42,263 bases of DNA from Fibrobacterales bacterium Fibro_02 (GTDB lineage Bacteria; Fibrobacterota; Fibrobacteria; Fibrobacterales; Fibrobacteraceae). The notes under the pieces were generated by a model. The model worked only from the letters and a program-made list of their open reading frames with translations, was not told the DNA's origin and did not search any database. Below, piece by piece: positions 16,289 to 24,115 of the stretch (positions are counted from its first letter, which is position 1; each line of letters starts with the position of its first letter). The translations under genes were made by a program, and so were the position numbers. The stretch covers positions 1-42,263 of the forward strand of contig LVAE01000009.1 in assembly GCA_001603905.1 (NCBI GenBank), read 5' to 3'.

Positions 16289-17617
16289 TCACCTGGTATG
16301 GCGGAAGGTCGCGCTCGTCACGCGGTTACGGCCGTTCTCCTTGGAGGCGTACAGGGCCTTGTCGGCGCGTTCGAACAGGCGCTTCGGGTCTTCGCCAGCA
16401 ATCATCTCGGCGATACCGAAGGAGCAGGTAATCTTCTGCTGCTTGATCAGCTGCGTATTCTCGATGGCCATGCGGAGCTTTTCGGCAAGGAACTGGGCAT
16501 TCTGGATCGGCGTGTCGCCGCAGAGAATCACGAACTCCTCGCCGCCCCAACGCACGAGCGCGTCGGTATTGCGGATCTTGCTCTGGATGAGCTTCGCAAG
16601 GTTCACCAGCACCTCGTCGCCCACGATATGACCGTAGGTATCGTTCACCTGCTTGAAGTGGTCGATATCCAGGATCACGAAGGAGACCGGACTGTCGTTC
16701 TTGCTCAAGTTTTCCTGTTCACGCATCAGCACGGAGCTGAAGCCCGCACGATTGAGGCAGCCCGTCAGCGGGTCTTCCTTGCTGGACTTTTCGTATTCGC
16801 TCTTTTCGATTTCGAGGGCGCGCAGGTTCTTTTCGAGTTCTTCGCGTTTTTTCTTGTTGGCCGCACGTTCGCGGCTGTAGTCGAAAAAGCGGATCACGAG
16901 GATAACGAAGAAGGTGATGAACCAGAGGGCGACCAGCGCCGTCGCAAGCTCTTCCTTCTCGATCTTCTTGCCCTTGAAGCAGAGGCCCTTGATTTCAAGC
17001 GTTCCGTACCCAAGCGGAGCATTCGTACCCGTCTGGATTTCGATCAGCGGGACATTCGAAAGGTCGACCCTCGCCTTGTGGACGTTGATCTCGTTCTGGG
17101 CTACCCACCAGCCCGCCACGCGGAATTCCTGCGGCACGAATACAGCCGGATAGGTTTCTTCGAGCGGGAAGAATTCAATTTCGTTGAACTTGAGCGAAGT
17201 CTCGTCGCCCGGACGGGAGAACGTGCTGTCGTAGCCGCGCATGTAGAGACGGACCGTACCTTCGCCACGGGGCTTCACCCACACGAAAATACTGTCGAAC
17301 CTGGAAAGGTCCTTGCCGCGCGTCTTGCCGTCACCCAGGAAAATCTTCACGCCCACGTACGGGTAGGCATAGCCTTCCTTGAGTTCGTAGTCCACGATAA
17401 TGGAGGAATCGGTACGGGAAAGCTTAACGGCCGAGGCGCCGCCATCCGCAGAGTCCGTCTCCGCCATCAAATAAGGATAGTCATGCAGGTATAGAGGCTC
17501 AATGACATCAAGCCCATTCTGATATGCGAAAAGCGCGATGACCGTCACGGCCAACAGCACGAAAATCAGGATATTCATCCTGAACAGCACATAAATCTTT
17601 TCAAATACCCTAGACAT
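16289..17617 (-). CDS. Diguanylate cyclase (GGDEF) with periplasmic jelly-roll-like sensor
   Basis: A 442-residue inner-membrane protein. Transmembrane helix 1 (about 15-33) is followed by a roughly 190-residue periplasmic domain with SIFVWVKPRGEGTVRLYMRG and IQTGTNAPLGYGTLEIKGLCF, a pattern like CIA30/CBM beta-sandwiches. Transmembrane helix 2 (about 230-250), a charged coiled coil (RERAANKKKREELEKNLRAL), and a GGDEF domain (about 275-440) complete it. The active site is RWGGEEF (GGEEF variant, normally active). It is preceded by RNTD, an inhibitory I-site RxxD at the correct five-residue spacing. It converts two GTP to c-di-GMP. The start at 17617 was chosen because the longer frame to 17776 would overlap the esterase gene. 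It lies downstream of a CE2 esterase, which suggests sensing of plant polysaccharides (inference). Confidence 0.9.
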   Translation of the reverse strand: MSRVFEKIYVLFRMNILIFVLLAVTVIALFAYQNGLDVIEPLYLHDYPYLMAETDSADGGASAVKLSRTDSSIIVDYELKEGYAYPYVGVKIFLGDGKTRGKDLSRFDSIFVWVKPRGEGTVRLYMRGYDSTFSRPGDETSLKFNEIEFFPLEETYPAVFVPQEFRVAGWWVAQNEINVHKARVDLSNVPLIEIQTGTNAPLGYGTLEIKGLCFKGKKIEKEELATALVALWFITFFVILVIRFFDYSRERAANKKKREELEKNLRALEIEKSEYEKSSKEDPLTGCLNRAGFSSVLMREQENLSKNDSPVSFVILDIDHFKQVNDTYGHIVGDEVLVNLAKLIQSKIRNTDALVRWGGEEFVILCGDTPIQNAQFLAEKLRMAIENTQLIKQQKITCSFGIAEMIAGEDPKRLFERADKALYASKENGRNRVTSATFRHTR

Positions 17618-17741
17618 AGACGATATCCAACATAAACCTAGTTTTAAATATATAAAAAACAAAAAAAAGGCAACTGTTTTTTCTCTTAACAATATGCCTC
17701 TTGACAAATTTATGTGATAAAACGACCCTTTTCGGGGACGA
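17618..17741. other. A/T-rich intergenic region between the esterase and the diguanylate cyclase gene
   Basis: 124 bases, with long A and T runs at 17641-17670. A TATGTT hexamer (minus strand, 17629-17634) lies 11 bases before the cyclase start and may be its -10 element, giving a leader of a few bases. A short CCC/GGG hairpin just after the esterase stop is too weak to call a terminator. Confidence 0.3.
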
Positions 17742-18842
17742 TTAGCGCGAGAGCCAGCCGCCCAGACGCCCGACAACCGAGCGAATCGCCTTCACCATGT
17801 CCTCGTGGGAGTGGATATCCGGGTGTCCGAGGAGCCCCACGTTGGCCGTCTGGAGGACCATGAATTCCACGTCGCGCTTGCCCGCCGCCACCTCGGCATC
17901 GTAAATGGACTTTACCGTAGGAGTCAGGTCGTCGTTCGGCCAGACCTTGGTAGACAACAGCAGGAACTTCACGCCAGGATGCACCTTGCGCAGCTTTTCG
18001 AGCAGGCCCGCATAGGCCTTCTTGAAGGCACCCTTGTCGGCATAGGGCGGGTTTCCCTGGAAATCGTTGATCCCGATAAAGATGACAACCACCTGGGGGT
18101 GGAACGAACCGAAATCGTAACGCAGCGAAGCATCGGCGATACCATTCGCGATATCACCCGGGGCATCGCCCGGAACGGTATATTCGTAAAGACGCGGCAC
18201 AGGCCATTCGGGCACGATGTTGTCGTAGTTGCGCACAAGTCCGCGGCCGCTAAAGGCATTCACCTGGAAGTCCGCCTTGAAGCCGTCGGCAATCAGGAAG
18301 GCGTAACTCTTGGAGGCATTCGTCTTCTCGAACACGAGCGATTCATCCTGTCCATTCTGGCCCTCGTTCCCGAAGCCGACCGTAAACGAGTCGCCGATAA
18401 ATTCGATGCGGCGGTTACTCTGCTTGGGCGGTGCGGCAAACTTGCCCGCCTTGTCGGTAGAGACCTTGTAGAGGCACACGCTACCGGGATTGCTCTCGCT
18501 GATCTTGATCAAGCGGTAACGATGCGCGGAGCCGTCACCCGAGGTCTTTACTTTATTCACAGAATGCGAATTTGTCGTAAATACGGCAATCTGCTTTCCG
18601 TCTTCGTCTACGCGGAAGCGCGCCTCGCCTTCCAACTCGAATTCCAGTGACTTGGCCTGTGCATTGAACTGCACCATGGCGGCAGGGGCACTCGTGCGGC
18701 TGTATTCCTTGCCGTGTTCCCAGCGACCGCTAAACAACAGATTTTCGGAAAACTTGTCCACAGAGACCTCCGCTCCAAAAGAAAGTACAGATAGCAGGGC
18801 GATACCTGCCAAAGATGATTTAACCCTATTCAAACAACGCAT
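17742..18842 (-). CDS. Carbohydrate esterase family 2 (acetylxylan esterase-like), secreted
   Basis: A 366-residue protein with a signal peptide (MRCLNRVKSSLAGIALLSVLSFGA). It then has the two-domain layout of CE2 enzymes: an N-terminal beta-sandwich (about 25-140, containing FSGRWEHG and FELEGEARFRV) and a C-terminal SGNH hydrolase domain (about 145-360). Catalytic blocks are visible: FIGDSFTVGFG with the nucleophile serine, GRGL (block II), IFIGINDFQG (block III), and HPDIHSHEDM with the Asp/His pair of block V. CE2 enzymes deacetylate xylan and other hemicelluloses and some bind cellulose. The product is secreted or at the cell surface. The start ATG at 18842 has no Shine-Dalgarno and has TACTAT six bases upstream. 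It is divergent from the cytochrome gene by only 33 bases. Confidence 0.92.
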   Translation of the reverse strand: MRCLNRVKSSLAGIALLSVLSFGAEVSVDKFSENLLFSGRWEHGKEYSRTSAPAAMVQFNAQAKSLEFELEGEARFRVDEDGKQIAVFTTNSHSVNKVKTSGDGSAHRYRLIKISESNPGSVCLYKVSTDKAGKFAAPPKQSNRRIEFIGDSFTVGFGNEGQNGQDESLVFEKTNASKSYAFLIADGFKADFQVNAFSGRGLVRNYDNIVPEWPVPRLYEYTVPGDAPGDIANGIADASLRYDFGSFHPQVVVIFIGINDFQGNPPYADKGAFKKAYAGLLEKLRKVHPGVKFLLLSTKVWPNDDLTPTVKSIYDAEVAAGKRDVEFMVLQTANVGLLGHPDIHSHEDMVKAIRSVVGRLGGWLSR

Positions 18843-18845
18843 GGG

Positions 18846-18870
18846 GTAATAGTAGTATTTTCTACATTAC
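18846..18870. promoter_or_regulatory. Divergent palindromic promoter between the CE2 esterase and cytochrome genes
   Basis: GTAATAGTAG (18846-18855) and CTACATTAC (18862-18870) form a 9-bp inverted repeat with one bulged base and a 6-base centre. The -10 candidates are TACTAT (minus, 18849-18854, six bases before the esterase ATG) and TACATT (plus, 18863-18868, seven bases before the cytochrome ATG). Both lie within the arms. The two promoters are only 8 bases apart, so polymerase can probably not occupy both. Confidence 0.45.
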
Positions 18871-18875
18871 CTGAT

Positions 18876-19349
18876 ATGAAACTTGTTCGGTCGGCACTTG
18901 CAGGAATATCAATCCTGGCGGCATACGGAATGCTGCTGGGCGTTTCTGCCTTTGCCGAAAGCGATTCCGCCGCAGAGCAAAAACCAGCGCTCCAGCCCGA
19001 ACCGGGTTCACCGGGAGACACGCTCACCCGCGAAGACGCACGCATGGCGCTTCTCGTGTACAAGTTGCTCGACAAGGACGGAAAAATCAAGGGCGCAAAC
19101 ATCACGCGCGGCAAGGAACTATTCTACCAAAACTGCAGACCCTGTCACGGAAGCGACGGAAAGCGATTCAACTTCGCGCCCTACTACGAACCGCCCGCAT
19201 TCATCGGGCAACGCGCCCGCGAAGAAATGCCCACCTTCTGGTACCAGATGAACTTCGGCGACAAGGAACGCAGCATGGCCGCCTATATTGACGAGCTGGA
19301 GCTGCAGGACCTTATCGACATTGCCGGATTTGCGCAGACGCTCCCGTAG
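18876..19349 (+). CDS. Small monohaem c-type cytochrome
   Basis: A 157-residue exported protein. The signal peptide MKLVRSALAGISILAAYG to AFA is followed by a Pro/Ser/Glu-rich linker (about 28-50) and a cytochrome c fold. The haem-binding motif is C87-R-P-C90-H91 within LFYQNCRPCHGSDGKRF. Candidate axial methionines are Met-118 (EEMPT) and Met-125 (WYQMNFGD). The end (LQDLIDIAGFAQTLP) matches the usual C-terminal cytochrome helix. It would carry electrons in the periplasm; no oxidase or reductase partner is nearby. It starts at 18876 with no Shine-Dalgarno, directly behind the divergent esterase promoter. Its stop codon is the loop of a perfect hairpin (19339-19357). The family assignment is firm; the partner is unknown. 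Confidence 0.9.
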   Translation: MKLVRSALAGISILAAYGMLLGVSAFAESDSAAEQKPALQPEPGSPGDTLTREDARMALLVYKLLDKDGKIKGANITRGKELFYQNCRPCHGSDGKRFNFAPYYEPPAFIGQRAREEMPTFWYQMNFGDKERSMAAYIDELELQDLIDIAGFAQTLP

Positions 19350-19357
19350 CGGGAGCG
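19339..19357 (+). terminator. Perfect hairpin with the cytochrome stop codon as loop
   Basis: CGCTCCCG (19339-19346), TAG loop (19347-19349, the stop codon), CGGGAGCG (19350-19357). The 8-bp stem is perfect, but no T-run follows in either direction. It may be a 3'-end stabiliser or a weak bidirectional block between two convergent genes rather than a classical terminator. Confidence 0.45.
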
Positions 19358-19403
19358 CATTATCCGAAAACGCGACGCCCGAAAGAGCGCCGCAGCAGGC
19401 CCA

Positions 19404-21287
19404 CTACGGCTGCTTTCCGTTGTATACCTTGACTTCCTGGATAAACGAAAGCTCGAGCATTTCGGGAGCTTCGCTACCATAAGGCTGGATCTCGATGAAC
19501 TGGGGAGACTTCGCGAGCTTGAGCGCGTGCACGAAGAAGTTCCTCTCAATTTCCTTGTCGCCACGCTTCGCGGGGTTCTTCACCTTCGCGCCGATAAGCG
19601 CACCGACGGTCTTCGCGTAACGCAGCACCTGCACCAGGTCGAAGTTGCTCAGGCGCTGGTAATTGTTGCCGTACTTCGTAGAATTGAGGGCCGTGCGGAG
19701 CGATTCCGAATCCACGATTTCCTTGAGTTCGTAGTCGGGGGCCTTCGCCTCGGGCCAGGCCACGGCAAAGTCCTTGCGCCATTCGTCGGCAGGAGCCGCC
19801 GTACGGTTCTCGCCATTCCTTTCAACAAAGGGACAGTAGCCGTAGTTTGTCAGAATCTCGAAGGCGCGACCTTCAAGTTCGGGCTTCAGCACAAAGCCGT
19901 AACCCGGAATAAACTCGTCGGCACATTCCATGAACTGCGGGAAGCGGGAAAGTTCTCCGAGGACATCCGCACTGTCAATCTTGAGCAGGCGAACGGTCTG
20001 CACCTTTGCGCCGTAGTAGGAGGAATTCCATTCGGCAAGGGTCGATTCCACGTTCACGGGCGGCTTGATCCAGCCCTTGAAACTTTCAATTTCAGATTCG
20101 GCGATTCCGCACTTGAGACCGCGCATATAGCTTTCGCGGTTCAGCGAGAAGCGCAGGTACATTTCGTCGTTCTCGACATGGGCGAGGCACGCCAGCATAA
20201 ACAGGACGCGCGGCGCCGTGCCCGTAGAGGCAATCAGCTCGAAGTTCGGCAGGCACGAAATGTTCTGTTCGGGAATAGAGGCGATGGAGGAATCCAGCCA
20301 GTCCTTGCCGGACTGATCCAACACGACAGAGGCAATCTTGCCGCCAGAAAGCGTGATACGGACAAAGCCCAGGAGCCACAATTCGCGTAGGGCGCGGGGC
20401 AGGAAATCCCACGTGAGCTCGCTCCCCTTTTCCTGCAGCCTGAAGCTCGGATCGAGCACCCAGAACAGGCGGGAAGCCTCGAAGGCGGACACCGGCTTCT
20501 CGAGCATGCGCAACAGGCGAACGCAATGGCTGCGGTCGCCGCGGAAACGTTCCTTGAGCCACCAGGAAAGCAAGTCCTGGTGCAGGCGGAAGCCGTTCTT
20601 GCGGATAAATTCAAGCGACTTTTCCGACGGAACCAGGCACGATTCCTGCTGTTCCAGCCAGCCATTCCCCGTGAGGAAATTGAATATCAGCGAAAGCTCG
20701 TTTTCGGCAGCCTTGTCGCAAACCTGCTTCGCCATGACAAAGGAATCCGTGCAAATCTGGTAGCTGCGGCGGTGAAGCACACCGCTGTTGTTCAGCTTGA
20801 GGTCACCGAGCATGGCATTCGCAAGTACGATACAGATATGCCAATCCACCAAATTCTGGTAGGCAAGGCCATTCCCCGAAACACTCTCCAACGGAGTCAC
20901 GGGCAGATCAAAGCAACCGGTAAAATTCGAAAAACCGTAATAGACCGTCGTGTTTCCGACGGCGGTGCGCCACAGCAAATATTCGCGGCACATCGAAAGC
21001 AGGAACGTCTGCAGGTCGCGGGCCTTGCTCACGGGAACCGTAAGGCGCAGTTCATTGTAGGTGAGTCCCCTGGACGCACTGTTGTAAATGAGTTCCATGC
21101 AGCGATGCTGCCACGGTTCCATCTTTTCGCACAGCGTCGCCACGCGGTTCTTGTCGTTATAAAAAGAAAGCGTCTCGTTCTGAATCAGAGCGTTGTTCAA
21201 CAAGCCCTTATGACCAAAGGCCTTCGCATGAGCGTTGCGAAGAAGTGGCTTGGACATTCCGTCAAAGAAAGCATTCAAGTCAAACAT
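19404..21287 (-). CDS. Helicase-associated XPB/Ssl2-like domain protein, no helicase motor
   Basis: A 627-residue soluble protein. Its C-terminal half (about 335-490), from NISCLPNFELIASTG through LRFSLNRESYMRGLKCG and LKIDSADVLGELSRF to ILTNYGYCPF, follows the pattern of the Helicase_C_3 / XPB-Ssl2 N-terminal domain (PF13625). That domain is usually seen in large actinobacterial and Firmicutes proteins beside DNA repair helicases. The N-terminal half looks like winged-helix repeats (GLTYNELRLTVPVSKARDLQ, EKPVSAFEASRLFWVL). No Walker A or B motif is present. It follows the exonuclease-DinG helicase gene by 52 bases. The start ATG at 21287 is supported by GGTGG five bases upstream; an in-frame GTG at 21296 lies inside a hairpin. 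A DNA-repair accessory role is inferred. Confidence 0.65.
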   Translation of the reverse strand: MFDLNAFFDGMSKPLLRNAHAKAFGHKGLLNNALIQNETLSFYNDKNRVATLCEKMEPWQHRCMELIYNSASRGLTYNELRLTVPVSKARDLQTFLLSMCREYLLWRTAVGNTTVYYGFSNFTGCFDLPVTPLESVSGNGLAYQNLVDWHICIVLANAMLGDLKLNNSGVLHRRSYQICTDSFVMAKQVCDKAAENELSLIFNFLTGNGWLEQQESCLVPSEKSLEFIRKNGFRLHQDLLSWWLKERFRGDRSHCVRLLRMLEKPVSAFEASRLFWVLDPSFRLQEKGSELTWDFLPRALRELWLLGFVRITLSGGKIASVVLDQSGKDWLDSSIASIPEQNISCLPNFELIASTGTAPRVLFMLACLAHVENDEMYLRFSLNRESYMRGLKCGIAESEIESFKGWIKPPVNVESTLAEWNSSYYGAKVQTVRLLKIDSADVLGELSRFPQFMECADEFIPGYGFVLKPELEGRAFEILTNYGYCPFVERNGENRTAAPADEWRKDFAVAWPEAKAPDYELKEIVDSESLRTALNSTKYGNNYQRLSNFDLVQVLRYAKTVGALIGAKVKNPAKRGDKEIERNFFVHALKLAKSPQFIEIQPYGSEAPEMLELSFIQEVKVYNGKQP

Positions 21288-21292
21288 CAATT

Positions 21293-21311
21293 CCACCCTT
21301 TACTAGGGTGG
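21293..21311 (-). promoter_or_regulatory. Hairpin that sequesters the ribosome-binding site
   Basis: Minus-strand CCACCCT-AGTAA-AGGGTGG is a perfect 7-bp stem with a 5-base loop. Its 3' arm is the Shine-Dalgarno-like GGGTGG, five bases before the ATG at 21287. A TATATT hexamer (21315-21320) just upstream would place the hairpin at or near the very 5' end of the mRNA. Confidence 0.5.
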
Positions 21312-21314
21312 CCA

Positions 21315-21320
21315 AATATA
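21315..21320 (-). promoter_or_regulatory. -10 element (TATATT) of the helicase-associated gene
   Basis: TATATTTGG on the minus strand fits the TAnnTTTG consensus known in Bacteroidetes. It lies after a T-run following the DinG-like gene and just before the ribosome-binding-site hairpin. Confidence 0.4.
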
Positions 21321-21339
21321 GAAAAAAATTCAGGCGTTG

Positions 21340-24087
21340 CTAGTGCAGCGAGGCTTTCACTTCGTCGATAGAACCGACCACGGTCTGCTTGTTGTTCCAG
21401 ATGCGCATGAAGCTCTTGCCGTAGTGTTCCGTCACGATGCGGTTGTCGAGAACCAGCACCTTGCCGGAATCCTCTTCGGAGCGGATCAGGCGACCGAGTC
21501 CCTGGCGCAGTTCCATATAGGCCTCGGGAACAAAGAATTCCTTGAACGCGTTCTTTCCTTCGGCCTTCATCTTGTTGGCGACACCCGCCACCAGCGGATC
21601 CACCGGGTTCGGGAACGGGAGCTTCGGAATCACGAGCAACTTCAGCGCATCGCCCGGAAAGTCCACGCCTTCCCACAGGCTCTGGCAGCCGAGCAGGCAG
21701 GCGCCACGGGACTTGCGGAACATCGCCACAAGGCCGTCCAGCGAACCGTCCACATGCTGGCAAAGGAGCAGCTTGTTCTTCTCGGCGAACACCGGCGCAA
21801 GCGCCGTCTGCGCCTTCATCATCGCCGAAATGCTGGTAAACAGCACCATCGTGTTCTCCTCGACTTCAGGGAGAACCGCCATAAGGGTCTCGTTCACGGC
21901 ATCGTTGTATTCCGGAGCCGAGGGCTTGGGCAGGTATTTCGCGACAATGACCGAGCGGCGGTCATCCTTGTTTGCCGATTCGCTATAGACGCGCAGGAAG
22001 GGCGTCTTCTTGCCGTCCGGGAAATCCATTCCCATTTTCTGGACAAAGTAATTAAGGTCGCCCTGCACCGAGAGCGTCGCCGAGGTAAATGTCGCCGACT
22101 TAATCCACGGATAGAACTTTTCTTTCCACGGGGCAGATGCATCGAGCGGACTGGCGTGCAGCTTGATGGTATGCGGATTAAAAGGTTCCTCCATATAGAA
22201 GGCCCAATCGTCGCGGCTCGCCTTGACCACGAACTCGAAGTCCTGCAAGAAACGGGAAAGTTCCGTCATACGGCCAGCGATATCGCTCAACAGGCCCGAC
22301 AGTTCCTTCTTAGAGGCTGCGAGAGCCGCATTCGCGGAAACCGAGGCGGAAAGGCTTTCGGCAAGCTTGATTGCATTCAGGCCCTGTTCCATGAACGTCG
22401 CAGGATCGGCATCGTATTCGGCCATGATGCCGGAAGCGTAGGTAAAGCCGTTGCGGTTGTTCTTCTGCTTCGCAAGCTTCTTGCCGATTTTCATGAAGAA
22501 ACGGTGCAGCGCCTTCTCGGTCTCGGTGAGCGATTCCGTAAGGTTCACGCAGCTTGCGTGCAGTTCGGTCTCTTCGGCGGGAATGCGCTTTTCGAGTTCA
22601 GCGACAAGACCGTCGCGGTTTTCGACCTCGTGGCCTCTCGAAGGCACAAGCGTCTTGATGATGTTACGGAGCGCGAAGAAGGACACCGTGCGGCCGAACG
22701 CATTGCGGCTCACTTGCGGGAGGCGGTGCGCTTCATCGAACACGATATGTTCGTACAGCGGAAGCAGTGCAAAGTCGAGGCCCATATCGGCGAGGAACAG
22801 CGAATGGTTCACCAGCACCAGATTGGAATTCATCGCACGACGCTTGGCGGCGAGAGCCGGGCACTTATTGAAATGCGGGCACTTTTCGCCGAGGCAGGAC
22901 TTTGCGGAGCTCGACATCTTGGACCAGAGAACGCGATTGCGGCCCTGGCTGAACGAATTGCACTCGTTCACGTCGCCAGTTTCAGTCGTGTAGACCCACG
23001 GCACGATCGCCATGAAGGAATCTCGTTCCTCGTTCAGCAAAAGGTTCTGCGGAGCCTTCAGGATTTCTTCAAACTTGCGGAGACACAGGTAGTTTTCGCG
23101 GCCCTTCAGGACAGCAGCCTTGAGCTTACCGTCGAACAGGCTTGCCACCAGCGGAATGTCCTTGCTCCAGAGCTGTTCCTGCAGCGCGCGGGTCGCCGTA
23201 CTGATGACGACGCGTTCGCCCGAAACCGCCTTACATGCGGCAGACACCAGGTAGGCAAGCGACTTGCCCGAACCCGTCGGGGCTTCCAGTACGCAGAGGC
23301 CGCCCTTGTGCATGTTGCGTTCCACCACCGAGGCGTAATCCTGCTGGTTGTGGCGCACCTGGAAATTCTCAACCTTCGTCGAAAGGAGCCCACCCTCCTT
23401 AAAGAACTCGCTCACACGGGGGGCGCGCTCCTTGACCGGCGCATTTTCAAGCGGAACGTCCGGCAGCTTAAACTGCGGAAGCTCCGGGGCATTCTCCGAT
23501 TCGCCCCATACAAGCGACCAGTCCGAACCCCTGGCAATTCTTGCGAGAACATCCACGAGCCACGGGTCCGAATTCGCAATCTTGTCGAGCGCCATCACAA
23601 ACAGATGACCGCAGGCTTCGGCATCGGGAAGCGCACGGTGCGCACGGCTACGCTCAATGCCCAGCTCCTGCACCAATGTATCGAGGCGGTGATTCGGCAC
23701 ATCCTGGTAAGCAATGCGCGAAACCGTCAGCGAATCCCACACCGGATGGTTCTCGAACGAGATTCCCACCTTCGCAAAAGTCTGCTTGAGGAACTTGGAA
23801 TCGAACATCGCATTGTGCGCGACAATCGGCAGGTCGCCAATGAACGAATAAATCTTCTGCGCCACGGCCGCAAACGGTTCCGCATTCTCGAGGTCCGCGT
23901 TGCTAATTCCCGTAAGCGATTCGATAAAAGGACGCAGCGTCACCGAAGTCGGCTTGACCAAATAGTCAACGGATTCTCCCTGGACTCCGTTTTCAAAACG
24001 CACCAGCGCCACTTCAATAATTTCGTCCTTTTCAAAATCGAGACCCGTCGTCTCCAAGTCAATCGCCACGAAAGATTTCATTTCCAT
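21340..24087 (-). CDS. dinG: Exonuclease-DinG family helicase fusion with Fe-S cysteines
   Basis: A 915-residue cytoplasmic protein. The N-terminus (1-170) is a DEDDh 3'-5' exonuclease: D10-x-E12 in AIDLETTG, HNAMFDSKFL, and HRALPDAEACG. The rest is an XPD/DinG-type superfamily 2 helicase with Walker A APTGSGKSLAY (about 265), FDEAHRLP box II, and motif VI QGLGRLIRSEEDSG. Four cysteines expected for an Fe-S cluster are visible: GRENYLC, then C-LGEK-C-PHFNK-C. This combines the exonuclease fusion of Bacillus DinG with the cluster of E. coli DinG. It probably unwinds D-loops, R-loops or forks in repair. The start has GAGGAA upstream, and the gene begins 28 bases after the Big_5 lipoprotein gene. 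Confidence 0.93.
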   Translation of the reverse strand: MEMKSFVAIDLETTGLDFEKDEIIEVALVRFENGVQGESVDYLVKPTSVTLRPFIESLTGISNADLENAEPFAAVAQKIYSFIGDLPIVAHNAMFDSKFLKQTFAKVGISFENHPVWDSLTVSRIAYQDVPNHRLDTLVQELGIERSRAHRALPDAEACGHLFVMALDKIANSDPWLVDVLARIARGSDWSLVWGESENAPELPQFKLPDVPLENAPVKERAPRVSEFFKEGGLLSTKVENFQVRHNQQDYASVVERNMHKGGLCVLEAPTGSGKSLAYLVSAACKAVSGERVVISTATRALQEQLWSKDIPLVASLFDGKLKAAVLKGRENYLCLRKFEEILKAPQNLLLNEERDSFMAIVPWVYTTETGDVNECNSFSQGRNRVLWSKMSSSAKSCLGEKCPHFNKCPALAAKRRAMNSNLVLVNHSLFLADMGLDFALLPLYEHIVFDEAHRLPQVSRNAFGRTVSFFALRNIIKTLVPSRGHEVENRDGLVAELEKRIPAEETELHASCVNLTESLTETEKALHRFFMKIGKKLAKQKNNRNGFTYASGIMAEYDADPATFMEQGLNAIKLAESLSASVSANAALAASKKELSGLLSDIAGRMTELSRFLQDFEFVVKASRDDWAFYMEEPFNPHTIKLHASPLDASAPWKEKFYPWIKSATFTSATLSVQGDLNYFVQKMGMDFPDGKKTPFLRVYSESANKDDRRSVIVAKYLPKPSAPEYNDAVNETLMAVLPEVEENTMVLFTSISAMMKAQTALAPVFAEKNKLLLCQHVDGSLDGLVAMFRKSRGACLLGCQSLWEGVDFPGDALKLLVIPKLPFPNPVDPLVAGVANKMKAEGKNAFKEFFVPEAYMELRQGLGRLIRSEEDSGKVLVLDNRIVTEHYGKSFMRIWNNKQTVVGSIDEVKASLH

Positions 24088-24115
24088 TTCATTCCTCGTT
24101 AAACTTTTTGCGGCA

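Noticed and set aside
17715..17745. Possible terminator after the CE2 esterase (CCCCGAAAAGGG)
   Set aside because: The stem is only three G-C pairs and the following T-run is short, so it is not convincing.
17618..17776. N-terminal extension of the diguanylate cyclase
   Set aside because: It would overlap the esterase gene and add sequence translated from A/T-rich intergenic DNA; the start at 17617 gives a normal membrane protein.
21337..24102. Plus-strand open frame of 921 codons opposite the DinG-like helicase
   Set aside because: A shadow of the helicase gene with no motif; the minus-strand protein has all helicase and exonuclease motifs.
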